DNA from: Mycobacteroides abscessus ATCC 19977
GTDB lineage: Bacteria; Actinomycetota; Actinomycetes; Mycobacteriales; Mycobacteriaceae
NCBI RefSeq assembly: GCF_000069185.1
Contig: NC_010397.1
Coordinates: 2,976,001-3,040,000, forward strand
Direction: 5' to 3'
Length of the DNA stretch: 64,000 nt
Shown here: positions 25,089-33,906 of the stretch, in pieces
How the letters are laid out: each line of letters begins with the position of its first letter
How positions within the stretch are numbered: position 1 is the first letter of the stretch
Notes under the pieces: generated by a model
Database searches by the model: none
The model's input: the letters and a program-made list of their open reading frames with translations, nothing else
What the model was told of the DNA's origin: nothing
Translations under genes and position numbers: made by a program

Positions 25089-26201
25089 CTATTTTTGTCC
25101 CATCGCCGCTAAACCGTCGAGTATGTATGTCAGCCCGAAGTCGGGTCCGAAATCTTTCATCGTGCCTGTGCTGCAACCCAATTGGCGTAGTCCCATAAGA
25201 TTGCAGATCTCTTTGATGTGCTGGCTGTCGAACAGTATGTGATCGACCATGGCGCGGGTGCGGACAGCGCCGTTGTCCTGGTCGATGATGTTGTAGAGAT
25301 TGTCAAGGGCTAGAGGTAGCACGTCGACGAGTTCGGTGAGCTCTCGTTGCTGGTCGACCAAGGTCTTGAAAGCGCCGTCTCCGTTGAGTACGGATTGTTT
25401 GATGTGATCGCGATTAGTTTCCAGAACCTCTGCCGCCTGCTTCAGCACATCATTGAGTTTGCGCCCAACGCTGCCCGTGCCGAGACTCTCATCGTCAACT
25501 ATTTGGCTCAATTGGTGAATGGTTGAGGTGAATTCTCGTAGCTTACTGTCGTTGCGGGCCGCCGCGTCCATCAGGGTACCGACATTTTTGATAACAGTCG
25601 CGAGCTGCTCCGCCGTCACGCGGCCACCGTCGGCGCCCAGCCGCAGTGCCCGTGACAGCTCATCGAGAGCGCCTTTGATCTTCTGCCCGTTACCGTCTAC
25701 GGCGTCAGCACCGGTGTTCACGATGTCCGCTACAGGCCCGCCGCCCTCGCCATCGCCCCTAAGTGAGATCGACAGCTTGTCCAGTACGGCCACCACGCGG
25801 GAGAATTCGACAGGTGTCTTCGTGCGGTTCAACCCGATGGTCTCGTTATCGTGCATCACCGCCCCTCCCCTGTACGGCGGAGTGAGTTCGATCTGACGGT
25901 CGGTCAGGATGGAGGTCGAAATCGTCACCGCCTGCACGTCAGCCGGCAACGCCACCTGCCTATCGACAGTGAATTCGACCTCAACATAGCCACCCTCGGG
26001 GGTGATCTTCTCGACACTGCCCACACGCATCCCCAGAACCGCAACCGTGCTACCCGGATACAAACCGGCGGCACTATCGAACTGCGCCGTCACAGTGATG
26101 TAGCGGCGATGCTGCGTCGGCCAGAGTGCCCCCACGCCGCATATCACCGCCACCATCGCCAACACCGGCACCACGCGAACCATGCCAACTCTGTTTGACA
26201 C
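25089..26201 (-). CDS. Orphan Mce-family (MlaD domain) lipid-transport protein
   Basis: The 370-residue protein has one N-terminal membrane segment (VVPVLAMVAVICGVGALW). An MlaD domain follows (TAQFDSAAGLYPGSTVAVLGMRVG, ITPEGGYVEVEFTV), then a long helical region with heptad-like patterns and a C-terminus of the MceC/D kind (LGLTYILDGLAAM-like). Mce proteins form periplasm-spanning channels that bring lipids or sterols to YrbE permeases. Normally six mce and two yrbE genes form one operon; here a single gene stands alone. GTG 26201 is set by AAGGAG six bases upstream; TTG 26240 is weaker. It may work with an Mce complex encoded elsewhere. Confidence 0.85.
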   Translation of the reverse strand: MSNRVGMVRVVPVLAMVAVICGVGALWPTQHRRYITVTAQFDSAAGLYPGSTVAVLGMRVGSVEKITPEGGYVEVEFTVDRQVALPADVQAVTISTSILTDRQIELTPPYRGGAVMHDNETIGLNRTKTPVEFSRVVAVLDKLSISLRGDGEGGGPVADIVNTGADAVDGNGQKIKGALDELSRALRLGADGGRVTAEQLATVIKNVGTLMDAAARNDSKLREFTSTIHQLSQIVDDESLGTGSVGRKLNDVLKQAAEVLETNRDHIKQSVLNGDGAFKTLVDQQRELTELVDVLPLALDNLYNIIDQDNGAVRTRAMVDHILFDSQHIKEICNLMGLRQLGCSTGTMKDFGPDFGLTYILDGLAAMGQK

Positions 26202-26380
26202 CCGCAGCTCCTTCTTGGCCCTGGCGCTCCCGATAGACAATCCCCCCGCCGCTACGCAGCACCACTCGGGCGCCCTTGATGTGGTCCGTCACCATGCGGC
26301 TAGTCACAATGGCGGTCCTCCTTGACATTGCATTTCCAGAATGTGATGCCGATCAACGCATCAGTCCCGGTCATCTACGT

Positions 26381-26397
26381 GAGGTCCGCAGGACCTC
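26381..26397 (-). terminator. Hairpin after the beta-oxidation operon
   Basis: GAGGTCC-GCA-GGACCTC is a perfect 7-base stem with a 3-base loop, 28 bases after the hydrolase stop on the minus strand. It lacks a T tract. It may end the operon and separate it from the orphan mce gene, whose reading direction is the same. Confidence 0.45.
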
Positions 26398-26425
26398 TCG
26401 CGCCGCTCATCTCGCCGGCGCTCTT

Positions 26426-27295
26426 CTATCCAGAGTGCGCCGCGTCCGGCTGTCTAGGTTCAGAGATTCGGTCACAAAAATCCACGATCAGCCGGGTGAC
26501 CTCATCCGGGTTGTCCAACTGTGGGCAATGTCCGGAAGCGGGAAGGATTACCAATTCACTCCCCGGAATCTGTTGTTGCAGAGCCCCGCTCGAATGTATT
26601 GGGATGATGCGATCACGTCCGCCATGTACAACCAGTGTCGGGCAACTGACCTCTATGCCGCTGTGGCTACCCAGGGCTTCATGCGCGTAGCGGCATGCGT
26701 CGCGTCCCAGCCGAGCCACTGCCGAAGGCCCAGAGATCAGTTCGCACCAGTACGCCACCACCTCCGGATCGGCGGCAACGCCGGGCCCGTAGAGCATCTT
26801 CGGCACAAAGTACCGAGCCGCACGGCGCAAGGTACCTGCCGGTACCGGCATGCGGCTCACCCATGCCCAAAAAACTTCGGGGACGGACCAACGGCGGACG
26901 ATTCGTGCGATGAGGTGCCGCGAGTTCAGTGGATCATCCAGGGCGATAAGAGCTTTCACCTCGTTTTCGCGGCGCGCAGCGGCACGCACCGCCGTCGCGG
27001 CACCGAGTGAGTTGCCGACCAACACCGCTGGTCCCGCAGCGGCCAGGACGGCGTCCGCGAACACGTCGAACTGCGCAAGCAGGGGGCCAGGCGGCCGGGG
27101 GGCCGCATGTCCGAAGCCGGGCAAGTCAACCGCGATGGCCGCCCGGCCGGCCGAAGCCAGCCGGGCAAGCACCGGTCGCCACGTCAGGGCGCTGTCGGAG
27201 TATCCGTGCAGCAGCACTATCGGCGGACCACCACCGGGAACGGATAGCACGCGGGTGACAACGCCGCCATATTCAGCCCGGGATTCGGCAATCAT
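26426..27295 (-). CDS. Alpha/beta hydrolase
   Basis: The 289-residue protein shows a complete alpha/beta hydrolase triad: Ser in VLVGNSLGAA, Asp in VVHGGRDRIIP and His in LPASGHCPQLDNP. The oxyanion loop is VLLHGYSDSALTW. The start ATG overlaps the stop of the acyl-CoA dehydrogenase gene (ATGA at 27295-27292), so it is the last gene of the thiolase-to-hydrolase operon. A role as thioesterase or C-C/ester hydrolase on the degraded lipid is likely from context. The family covers many reactions, so the substrate cannot be named. Confidence 0.85.
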   Translation of the reverse strand: MIAESRAEYGGVVTRVLSVPGGGPPIVLLHGYSDSALTWRPVLARLASAGRAAIAVDLPGFGHAAPRPPGPLLAQFDVFADAVLAAAGPAVLVGNSLGAATAVRAAARRENEVKALIALDDPLNSRHLIARIVRRWSVPEVFWAWVSRMPVPAGTLRRAARYFVPKMLYGPGVAADPEVVAYWCELISGPSAVARLGRDACRYAHEALGSHSGIEVSCPTLVVHGGRDRIIPIHSSGALQQQIPGSELVILPASGHCPQLDNPDEVTRLIVDFCDRISEPRQPDAAHSG

Positions 27296-28560
27296 CCGGC
27301 CAGTAGTCCCTTGGCGATATGGGTGACTTGCACCTCATTACTACCGGCATAGATCATCAGTGACTTCGCGTCGCGGGCCAGTTGTTCAACGCGGTACTCC
27401 GCCATATAGCCATTGCCCCCGAACAGCTGAACCGCGTCCATCGCGACATCGGTTGCCGTTTCGGAAGAATAGAGTTTGATCGCCGATGCCTCGGCCAGCG
27501 ACGGCATCTTGCCATGCTGCAGCTTCTCCAGTGTCTGGAACACCATGTTCTGCACGTTGATCCGAGCCACTTCCATCTTGGCGAGCTTCAGTTGGATCAG
27601 CTGAAACTGGCCGATGTTCTGGCCCCACAGAGTGCGCATCTTGGCGTAATCGAGGCAACGCCGGTGACATTCGTTGATAATCCCCAATGCCATCAGAGAC
27701 ACACCCACTCGCTCGGCGGCGAAGTTCGCTCGTGCACTCTCGCGGCCGTCGCCACCTCCGTGTTCTTCGGTTTCTCCAAGCAGCCGATCCGCCGTGATCC
27801 GCACATTGTCGAAGAAAAGCTCGCCGGTGGGCGAGGACATCATGCCCATCTTCTTGAACGCCTTGCCCTGAGTCAGACCCGGCATACCGGAGTCCAGCAC
27901 GAAGGTAAGAACCTTACGGTTCCGGCGATCCATGGTCGGATCGTCCTCGTCAAGCTTGGCGTAGACAATCAGCACGTCGGCATCGGGACCGTTGGTGATG
28001 AACGTCTTCTGGCCGTTCAGGATGTAGTCGGCACCATCGCGCTTGACGTAGGTCTTCATCCCGCCGAACGCGTCCGACCCGGCATCCGGCTCGGTAATGG
28101 CCCAGCACGCTATCTTCTCCAACGTCACCAGTTCCGGCAGCCACCGCTCCTTCTGCGCCAACGTTCCACGACTCATGATGGTCGCCGCCCCCAGACCGAT
28201 ACTGACGCCAATGGTGCTCAGCAGACCGATGCTGACGCCTGCCAATTCTGATACCAGCACGGCCGCCATCGAGACCTGACCAGCGAGGTCTCCCAGACCA
28301 CCCGAAGCTCCCCCGCGTTTCTCCGGTTTAGGCTCGCCGGCGGCGATCGCCGCCGCTTTGAGACGCTCCTTGTCGAGAATCGTCTTGATCGCTTCGGCAG
28401 CCACCACGTCCAGACCGAACTCGCTAAACAGTGTGCGAGCGATCGGGTATGGCGAGAGTTCACCGCTTTCCAGCCCGTCGCGATGCGGTTCGACTTCTTT
28501 GTCAATGAACTCACGAACGCTTTCGCGGATGAGTTCGTCGGATTCCGACCATTCGATCAT
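27292..28560 (-). CDS. Acyl-CoA dehydrogenase
   Basis: The 422-residue flavoprotein matches the acyl-CoA dehydrogenase family. Visible motifs are CWAITEPDAGSDAFG, QKTFITNGPDAD, QLFGGNGYMAEY and a C-terminal MIYAGSNEVQVTHIAKGLL. It would introduce the 2,3-double bond into an acyl-CoA. An extra polar/glycine-rich insertion of about 25 residues (around GEPKPEKRGGASGG) lies in the N-terminal helical domain and is not typical of straight-chain enzymes. It overlaps both neighbours by ATGA, so it is tightly coupled to the SDR and the hydrolase. Chain type (branched, steroid or fatty) is unknown. Confidence 0.93.
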   Translation of the reverse strand: MIEWSESDELIRESVREFIDKEVEPHRDGLESGELSPYPIARTLFSEFGLDVVAAEAIKTILDKERLKAAAIAAGEPKPEKRGGASGGLGDLAGQVSMAAVLVSELAGVSIGLLSTIGVSIGLGAATIMSRGTLAQKERWLPELVTLEKIACWAITEPDAGSDAFGGMKTYVKRDGADYILNGQKTFITNGPDADVLIVYAKLDEDDPTMDRRNRKVLTFVLDSGMPGLTQGKAFKKMGMMSSPTGELFFDNVRITADRLLGETEEHGGGDGRESARANFAAERVGVSLMALGIINECHRRCLDYAKMRTLWGQNIGQFQLIQLKLAKMEVARINVQNMVFQTLEKLQHGKMPSLAEASAIKLYSSETATDVAMDAVQLFGGNGYMAEYRVEQLARDAKSLMIYAGSNEVQVTHIAKGLLAG

Positions 28561-29423
28561 GGCAACCTCACCGCGATGTCATCGATCTGCCAGATATCTT
28601 CGGTCTCAATGGTCTTCACGTCATGCCAGCCAGCCAGTTCCGAGATCGCACCACCCTGCACGGCGAACACCTTGCCGCTCAGCGGGCATTTCTCGGATGC
28701 CAAGTACGCCACTAGGGGCGAAATGTTGGCCGGGCTGAATAGGTCAACCTCCCCGTCTTCTGGTTCACCCATCAGAGCACCCATGCCAGGCGTGGCCAGA
28801 GTAAGTCTGGTGCGCGCGATCGGCGCTATGGCGTTGACCCGCACGCCGTAGCGCTCCAATTCTTCGGCGGCGACCAATGTCAACGCCGCAATGCCCGCCT
28901 TGGCCGCACCATAGTTCGCTTGCCCTGCATTGGGAACTGTCAATCCCGATCCCGATGCGGTGTTGACGACGGCGGCATTCGGCTGACTACCGTCCTTGCT
29001 CTGCGACTTCCAGTACGTTGCCGCGTGCCGGAGCACCGAAAAGTGGCCCTTGAGATGCACAGTCAATACGCTGTCCCATTGGGATTCATCCATGCCCGCA
29101 ATGAATCCGTCCCGCAGAATACCGGCGTTGTTGACCACCACATCCAAGCCCCCGAACTCACTGATGGCCTGCTCAATCAGCCCTGCGGCGCCGTCCCAGG
29201 TAGCGATGTTATCGGTGTTCGCGACGGCTTTGCCTCCCGCAGAGACAATTTCGTCAACAACCTGGTGCGCAGGCCCCGCGTCGGCGCCCTCGCCCTCGTT
29301 ACTGCCACCCAGGTCGTTCACGACGACACTGGCTCCCTCACGGGCGAACAACAGCGCGTGTTCGCGTCCGATACCGCGACCGGCACCGGTGATGACGGCG
29401 ACCCGTCCTTCCAAAACTCCCAC
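28557..29423 (-). CDS. SDR-family 3-hydroxyacyl-CoA dehydrogenase
   Basis: The 288-residue SDR resembles the dehydrogenase part of peroxisomal multifunctional enzyme 2 (17-beta-HSD4 type). It has VAVITGAGRGIGREHA, VVVNDLGGSNEGEGAD, VVNNAGILRD and the catalytic ANYGAAKAG. Such enzymes oxidise 3-hydroxyacyl-CoA to 3-ketoacyl-CoA with NAD. It follows the MaoC-type hydratase by 23 bases and overlaps the acyl-CoA dehydrogenase start, so the hydratase and dehydrogenase steps are encoded side by side. Confidence 0.9.
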   Translation of the reverse strand: MGVLEGRVAVITGAGRGIGREHALLFAREGASVVVNDLGGSNEGEGADAGPAHQVVDEIVSAGGKAVANTDNIATWDGAAGLIEQAISEFGGLDVVVNNAGILRDGFIAGMDESQWDSVLTVHLKGHFSVLRHAATYWKSQSKDGSQPNAAVVNTASGSGLTVPNAGQANYGAAKAGIAALTLVAAEELERYGVRVNAIAPIARTRLTLATPGMGALMGEPEDGEVDLFSPANISPLVAYLASEKCPLSGKVFAVQGGAISELAGWHDVKTIETEDIWQIDDIAVRLP

Positions 29424-29446
29424 CTGAATACTCCTATGCGATTGGG

Positions 29447-30322
29447 CTAGTCAGCGATGACGGCCAGGCCGTCTGTGATGGCGAACTCCTCGCCGTTCTC
29501 TCCGGTTCGCGCGGTCTCGAATGCGTACGACGTCGCATACCCGATGCGGCCGGTCTGCCAGATACGAGTTTCCAGGTCGTCTCCGGGAAACACCATCTTG
29601 GAGAATCTCACCGCGAATCTCTTGAGCCGATTGACATCAGACCCACCAACTTCGGTAAGCACGGCCCATGAGGTAAACGCCATGGTGCACAGGCCGTGGG
29701 CGATGATTCCCGGAAGCCCCGCGTCCCTGGCGATCTCCTCGTCGAGATGAATCGGCATCGGGTCGCCTGCCGCCGGCGAATACCGGTATGTCTGATCCGA
29801 GTCGACGTGCTGCACAATCTTGGCCAGCGGGGCTTGGCCACGCAGGACCTCGTCGAATTTGTGCCCAGGGCTAAGCTCACCCACCTTCTTGCCGGCATCA
29901 TGGCCCCGGAAGAAGCACGTCACGTACTGCTCATTGACCAGCTCACCATCCTCGGTACGGCATTCCAGATACACCGCCGCCCGAGTACCCTTCTCCAGCC
30001 CCTCATAGCCGATCATCTTGCCGCGCGACACCAGTTTGTCTCCGGGTCGGATGGGACGGTGAAAGTGAAAATCCTGCTCGCCGTGAACTACTCGCGGTAT
30101 CAGCTCAACCGGTGCGACATCGACCGTCGGCGTGAGCAAGGATTCGAAAACAGGCACGATCGCGAAAACCGGCGGAGCCACATCGCCAGCCAAATGAGCA
30201 GGGATTGGATCATTGGTCGCCCGGGCGTATTCGACCAGTCGTTCGCGGGTTACCTCGAATCGGTCTTCGTCAGTCCAAACGTTCAGGCCTTCGTCGTCGA
30301 ATGCCAGTTCTTCGTCCGGCAT
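29447..30322 (-). CDS. MaoC-type enoyl-CoA hydratase (double hot-dog)
   Basis: The 291-residue protein has an N-terminal degenerate hot-dog half and a C-terminal half with the hydratase-2 motif. The catalytic Asp and His lie in AAGDPMPIHLDEEIARDAG, and GIIAHGLCTMAF follows. This is the layout of eukaryotic-type hydratase 2 and mycobacterial MaoC proteins of steroid and fatty acid breakdown. It would hydrate a trans-2-enoyl-CoA to the R-3-hydroxyacyl-CoA. It starts one base after the SRPBCC gene and is followed by the SDR that would oxidise its product. Confidence 0.92.
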   Translation of the reverse strand: MPDEELAFDDEGLNVWTDEDRFEVTRERLVEYARATNDPIPAHLAGDVAPPVFAIVPVFESLLTPTVDVAPVELIPRVVHGEQDFHFHRPIRPGDKLVSRGKMIGYEGLEKGTRAAVYLECRTEDGELVNEQYVTCFFRGHDAGKKVGELSPGHKFDEVLRGQAPLAKIVQHVDSDQTYRYSPAAGDPMPIHLDEEIARDAGLPGIIAHGLCTMAFTSWAVLTEVGGSDVNRLKRFAVRFSKMVFPGDDLETRIWQTGRIGYATSYAFETARTGENGEEFAITDGLAVIAD

Positions 30323-30323
30323 T

Positions 30324-30764
30324 TCAGACCGCCGCCGAGGCTAGTGCGTCGAGCTGCGCAAGCGTCTTGTCAAGCTGCTTGGCGCCGTCCTTCTCCACCG
30401 CCTTTGCCAAAGCGCCCTTCACCAATGCGCCCTCGAAATCGCCCGCCACGGTGAACTTTGAGCCGTTGCCCTCAGGCTCGACCGTAAACTCGAACAACGC
30501 CTTGACCCCAGCCATACCGGTCCCGGAGAGCACGAACGTGGTCGGTGCGTCCATCTTCTCGATCTTCCACTCGATCTTGTTGGCCATGCCGAGCATGACG
30601 ATCTTCGCGGTCAGTGCAGTACCTGGGGTAATGGTCTCCGGTACATCACTGAGCCACTTCTCATGGACCGTGAACCACTTGTCCCAGTTCGCAACATCCG
30701 AGATGATCGCCCACAGCGCATCCGGGCTGGCCGAGAGATTCTTGGTGGCTTCGATGTGTCCCAT
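30324..30764 (-). CDS. SRPBCC (START-like) family protein
   Basis: The 146-residue protein has the helix-grip pattern of the polyketide cyclase/START superfamily. It starts with the signature ASPDALWAIISDVANWDKW, and the C-terminal helix (ALAKAVEKDGAKQLDKTL) closes the cavity. It resembles the small mycobacterial SRPBCC proteins of the Rv0910 group, one of which was described as a toxin partner. Here, between thiolase and MaoC genes, a lipid-binding or ligand-presenting role is more likely. No catalytic residues can be assigned. Confidence 0.8.
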   Translation of the reverse strand: MGHIEATKNLSASPDALWAIISDVANWDKWFTVHEKWLSDVPETITPGTALTAKIVMLGMANKIEWKIEKMDAPTTFVLSGTGMAGVKALFEFTVEPEGNGSKFTVAGDFEGALVKGALAKAVEKDGAKQLDKTLAQLDALASAAV

Positions 30765-30811
30765 TGTTTAACTCCTTAGGTGATCTGTTGGTGAATTTGT
30801 GGTTGTTTGAT

Positions 30812-32017
30812 TCAGCGCTCGGCGCGCTGATACGCGGTGATTACCGCCGCACCGCCGAGCCCTATGTTGTGCTGCAGCGCCGCGTCCACGCGATCTACCT
30901 GGCGCTTGTCCGCCGCACCGCGCAACTGCCAGGTCAGCTCGGCACACTGCGCTAATCCCGTGGCGCCCAACGGATGCCCCTTCGATATCAACCCACCCGA
31001 GGGGTTGACCACCCAACGCCCGCCGTATGTGGTGTCACCGTTGTCGATCAGCTTCCCGGCCTCACCCTCGCCGCACAGGCCCAGCGCCTCGTACAACAGG
31101 AATTCGTTGGCACTGAAGCAATCGTGCAGCTCGATGACTTGGAAATCCTCTGCGCCCAAGCCTGATTGGTCGTATACCTGCCTCGCGGCCGACACATTCA
31201 TGTGGTAACCGATAATCGCCTTGCAGGTGCCGTCGAAGCTGTTCTGGAAATCTGTGGTCATCGCCTGCCCTACGATCTCCACTGCCTGGCTTGCCAATCC
31301 ATGCCTATCGACGAAAGCCTCGGATGCCAGGATCGCTGCCCCCGAACCATCAGAGGTCGGTGAGCATTGCAGCTTGGTCAACGGGTCATAGATCATCCGC
31401 GAGTTCAGGATGTCGTCGAGGGTGTATTCGTCCTGGAACTGTGCATACGGGTTGTTGACCGAGTGCTTGTGGTTCTTGTGGCCAATCTTGGCGAAATGCT
31501 CAGCAGTGGAACCGTATTGCTGCATATGCTCGCGCCCCGCCGCGCCGAACATCCACGACGCCGGCGGGAACAACACCTCAGAAATCTCGGCGAGCGCCAG
31601 GATGTGCTTCTCCATCGGCTGTGCACGATCATCGTACATTGCGCCCAGCGAGCCGGGATTCATCTTCTCGAAGCCGAGCGCCAACGCACAGTCCGCCAAA
31701 CCGCCCCGGATCGATTGCGCCGCAAGATAAAGCGCAGTCGATCCCGTCGAGCAGTTGTTGTTCACGTTGACTACCGGGATACCGCTCATACCCAACTCGT
31801 AGACCGCACGCTGGCCGGATGTCGATTCGCCGTAGACATAGCCGACATAAGCCTGCTCGACCAGGTCGTACCCAATGCCGGCATCCGCGAGCGCCTTGGT
31901 CCCCGACTCTCGTGCCATATCGGGGTAGTCCCACGCCGATCCATCGTCATTGAGCCGACGCCCCGGTTTCTCAAACTTCGTCATCCCCACCCCGACGACG
32001 TAAACCCTGTTTGCCAT
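30812..32017 (-). CDS. Thiolase-like lipid-transfer protein (SCP-x type)
   Basis: The 401-residue protein is of the SCP-x/Ltp thiolase group. It has the acylatable Cys in [12 protein letters not shown], the HDCFSANE motif and the [14 protein letters not shown] loop. Such proteins cleave 3-ketoacyl-CoA or act as side-chain aldolases in steroid degradation. I chose ATG 32017 because GAAGGGA is well placed before it; GTG 32020 is too close. It opens an operon with SRPBCC, MaoC, SDR, acyl-CoA dehydrogenase and hydrolase, enough for a full beta-oxidation round. A good promoter lies just upstream. Confidence 0.9.
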   Translation of the reverse strand: MANRVYVVGVGMTKFEKPGRRLNDDGSAWDYPDMARESGTKALADAGIGYDLVEQAYVGYVYGESTSGQRAVYELGMSGIPVVNVNNNCSTGSTALYLAAQSIRGGLADCALALGFEKMNPGSLGAMYDDRAQPMEKHILALAEISEVLFPPASWMFGAAGREHMQQYGSTAEHFAKIGHKNHKHSVNNPYAQFQDEYTLDDILNSRMIYDPLTKLQCSPTSDGSGAAILASEAFVDRHGLASQAVEIVGQAMTTDFQNSFDGTCKAIIGYHMNVSAARQVYDQSGLGAEDFQVIELHDCFSANEFLLYEALGLCGEGEAGKLIDNGDTTYGGRWVVNPSGGLISKGHPLGATGLAQCAELTWQLRGAADKRQVDRVDAALQHNIGLGGAAVITAYQRAER

Positions 32018-32052
32018 CACATTCCCTTCAGGAGGCTTTCCCGTCTCGAAGA

Positions 32053-32081
32053 AACATACACACCAGATTGTATCCTGACAA
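32053..32081 (-). promoter_or_regulatory. Promoter with overlapping operator for the thiolase operon
   Basis: On the minus strand TTGTCA (32081-32076) and TATGTT (32058-32053) are separated by 17 bases, a good sigma-A-type promoter about 35 bases before the thiolase ATG. An inverted repeat, ATACA-N8-TGTAT (32056-32073), covers the spacer and -10 box, so a bound TetR protein would block RNA polymerase. The TetR gene immediately upstream is the natural candidate. Confidence 0.55.
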
Positions 32082-32228
32082 GCCCACTATCTATGCAGGT
32101 CAACCATGTTTATTGAAGAGTATCGGCATGTTACAGCGCTATATAAATGCAGATCTGCCAGGAAGATACCTCGCAGGAAGGAGCGCCAAAGGACACAAAA
32201 GAGATACGACTGGGAAACGCCTGCCGAC

Positions 32229-32867
32229 TCAGCCCAACGAAGGGAATGCCGCTACCGCAACTGCGCGCAGATGAGCAGACGCGCGGGCCCAACGCCGACG
32301 GGCGCGCTCCACATCGCCGTCAACGAAGCTTGCAATGAGGATTCCTCGCAGGGTATCCATTGCGGTGTAAACGATTTTGGCCAGTTCAGCTGGCGCCGGA
32401 TGCTCAGGGAGCAACTGGACAATAGCCGCAGCCAGCGCACTGTTGACAAACGGTTCCATTCGCTGAATCTGTTGCGCCAGTACTTTATCGGTCCGGGATG
32501 CTATCCAAAGTTCCATGGTGGCAACGAATATCGGACCTTGATGGATCTCCCACATGAAGTCCAACACCGCGGACACCGGATCCGGATTTCCTTGTAGCCG
32601 TGCGATTTCGCGGATCGCGGCCTGTGTACGTTGCTGCGCCAAATGCTCGATGGCAGCCACCACCAGATCTTCCTTCGACTGGAAGTGATAGGCCTGCGCG
32701 CCACGAGTGACGCCTGCCATTTCAGCGATCCGCGGTGTGGTGGTTCCCGCGTAGCCGTGTGCCACCAAGCATTCGACTGTGGCATCGAGCAGACGCGTGC
32801 GCATCTCGGCACTGCGCTGCGCTTGAGTGCGGCGCGATGCCCGCCCCTCAAGGTTCGCTACCACCAC
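32229..32867 (-). CDS. TetR-family regulator
   Basis: The 212-residue protein has an N-terminal TetR helix-turn-helix (RLLDATVECLVAHGYAGTTT, then EMAGVTRGAQAYHFQSKEDLV) and a helical ligand domain ending in RARRRWARASAHLRAV. GTG 32867 is preceded by GGGAGG at seven bases; in-frame codons upstream to 32972 add a tail without family features. It lies 212 bases before the thiolase gene in the same direction and probably controls that operon through the ATACA-N8-TGTAT site, perhaps with an acyl-CoA as ligand. That is inference from position. Confidence 0.88.
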   Translation of the reverse strand: MVVANLEGRASRRTQAQRSAEMRTRLLDATVECLVAHGYAGTTTPRIAEMAGVTRGAQAYHFQSKEDLVVAAIEHLAQQRTQAAIREIARLQGNPDPVSAVLDFMWEIHQGPIFVATMELWIASRTDKVLAQQIQRMEPFVNSALAAAIVQLLPEHPAPAELAKIVYTAMDTLRGILIASFVDGDVERARRRWARASAHLRAVAVAAFPSLG

Positions 32868-33131
32868 CGACCAGCCTCCCAGGGCAATCACCTTAGCGTT
32901 CTTTCGAGCATACATGCGGACCTGCATCTTCCATGAAGAAGCCGGCTCACCCCCCAGATGCCACCTCGTCAAGCGCTGTCTTCGGCGCCCTCACCGCCTG
33001 TGAGGCCCCGGCCAGTCAACCCGTGCCGTTGCAGCGCCTCACGAGCAGACCGGAAACGCACCAGGTAACGCCCGCTGCCTCGCTGCGTTCATTTGCTATT
33101 GTGACTGGTAGGCCCAACTATTGGGGGACGA

Positions 33132-33737
33132 ATGCGGTTCAGCGCGACGATCTTCCTCACCGCAGCGCTGCTTTGCGCCTGCGTCTCACCCAGTAGCTCC
33201 CTCCGACATGAAGAATGGTCCACGCTCGTCTCGATGCTTGCCGACCAGCAACGCGCCCTGCACGAGAGAGACGCCCATTACGACCTTCCCGACAAGCTCA
33301 AACCGGCAACACGCAACGATATTCGCGCCAGGGAACGGCAGTGGGGCCTTTACCTCGACGCCGACCATCGTGAATTGCTCCAGGTCTCCGACGGCCTGCA
33401 CGCCTTCTGCGGATTCGATGACCTGTTCTCGCTTGCCGATTCAGAGCCCGGCTCGCAGAACTGGAAAGCTATGAAGGCATACATCGCGGGCGCATCCCTC
33501 GGCCCTGAATACTTCGGCGCCCATTCCTTCAACCAGCTCATGCCCGTCCTGGGGGCCGAGGGCGATCACATCATGCTCGTCGCCGTCGCTCACTCGTACT
33601 ACAGCGACGAGCCGGGAGTGGTCTTCGAGCTCGGTGGCGACGGGCCCAACGGCATCGGCCGCTACCCCACCCTGATGGAGGCGGTGCGGAGCAAGGCGGA
33701 GTCGTACCAGAAGGAACTCAAGTACATGAACGCGTAG
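33132..33737 (+). CDS. Putative lipoprotein with SMI1/KNR4 (SUKH)-like domain
   Basis: The 201-residue protein begins with a signal peptide (RFSATIFLTAALLCACVS) whose LCAC could serve as a lipobox, with Cys17 lipidated. From about residue 60 the sequence has the SUKH look: DIRARERQWGLYLDADHRELLQ with the conserved W-G, then VSDGLHAF, and a later VFELGGDGPNGIG. GGGGGA precedes the ATG. SUKH proteins often act as immunity proteins against secreted toxins, and exported versions are unusual. No toxin gene is adjacent. The bases between 32868 and 33131 hold only short AT-richer stretches that may be the promoter. Confidence 0.7.
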   Translation: MRFSATIFLTAALLCACVSPSSSLRHEEWSTLVSMLADQQRALHERDAHYDLPDKLKPATRNDIRARERQWGLYLDADHRELLQVSDGLHAFCGFDDLFSLADSEPGSQNWKAMKAYIAGASLGPEYFGAHSFNQLMPVLGAEGDHIMLVAVAHSYYSDEPGVVFELGGDGPNGIGRYPTLMEAVRSKAESYQKELKYMNA

Positions 33738-33778
33738 TCCGCACGCGGAACCACAACGGGCGTGTGATCGTCTGACCC

Positions 33779-33838
33779 TATAAGAAGCAACTTCGGGGGG
33801 ACCGCATGACCTCGGCACCGGCAGACCACGCCGGCTAA
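33779..33838 (+). other. Possible promoter and 10-codon leader ORF before the M48 gene
   Basis: A TATAAG box (33779-33784) is followed by GGGGGG and an ATG (33806) that opens MTSAPADHAG and stops at 33838. It ends 68 bases before the M48 peptidase start. It may be a leader peptide or only a decayed gene start; no matching -35 is seen. Confidence 0.25.
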
Positions 33839-33906
33839 CACGTGCCAGCATCCACGATCCCGCCTGCCCCACACCGTCCGCCCGGCCACCAGATAGGTTG
33901 AATGTC

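Noticed and set aside
30324..30764. Toxin-antitoxin pair based on the SRPBCC protein
   Set aside because: Some relatives were described as toxins, but there is no small antitoxin gene here and the gene sits tightly inside a beta-oxidation operon.
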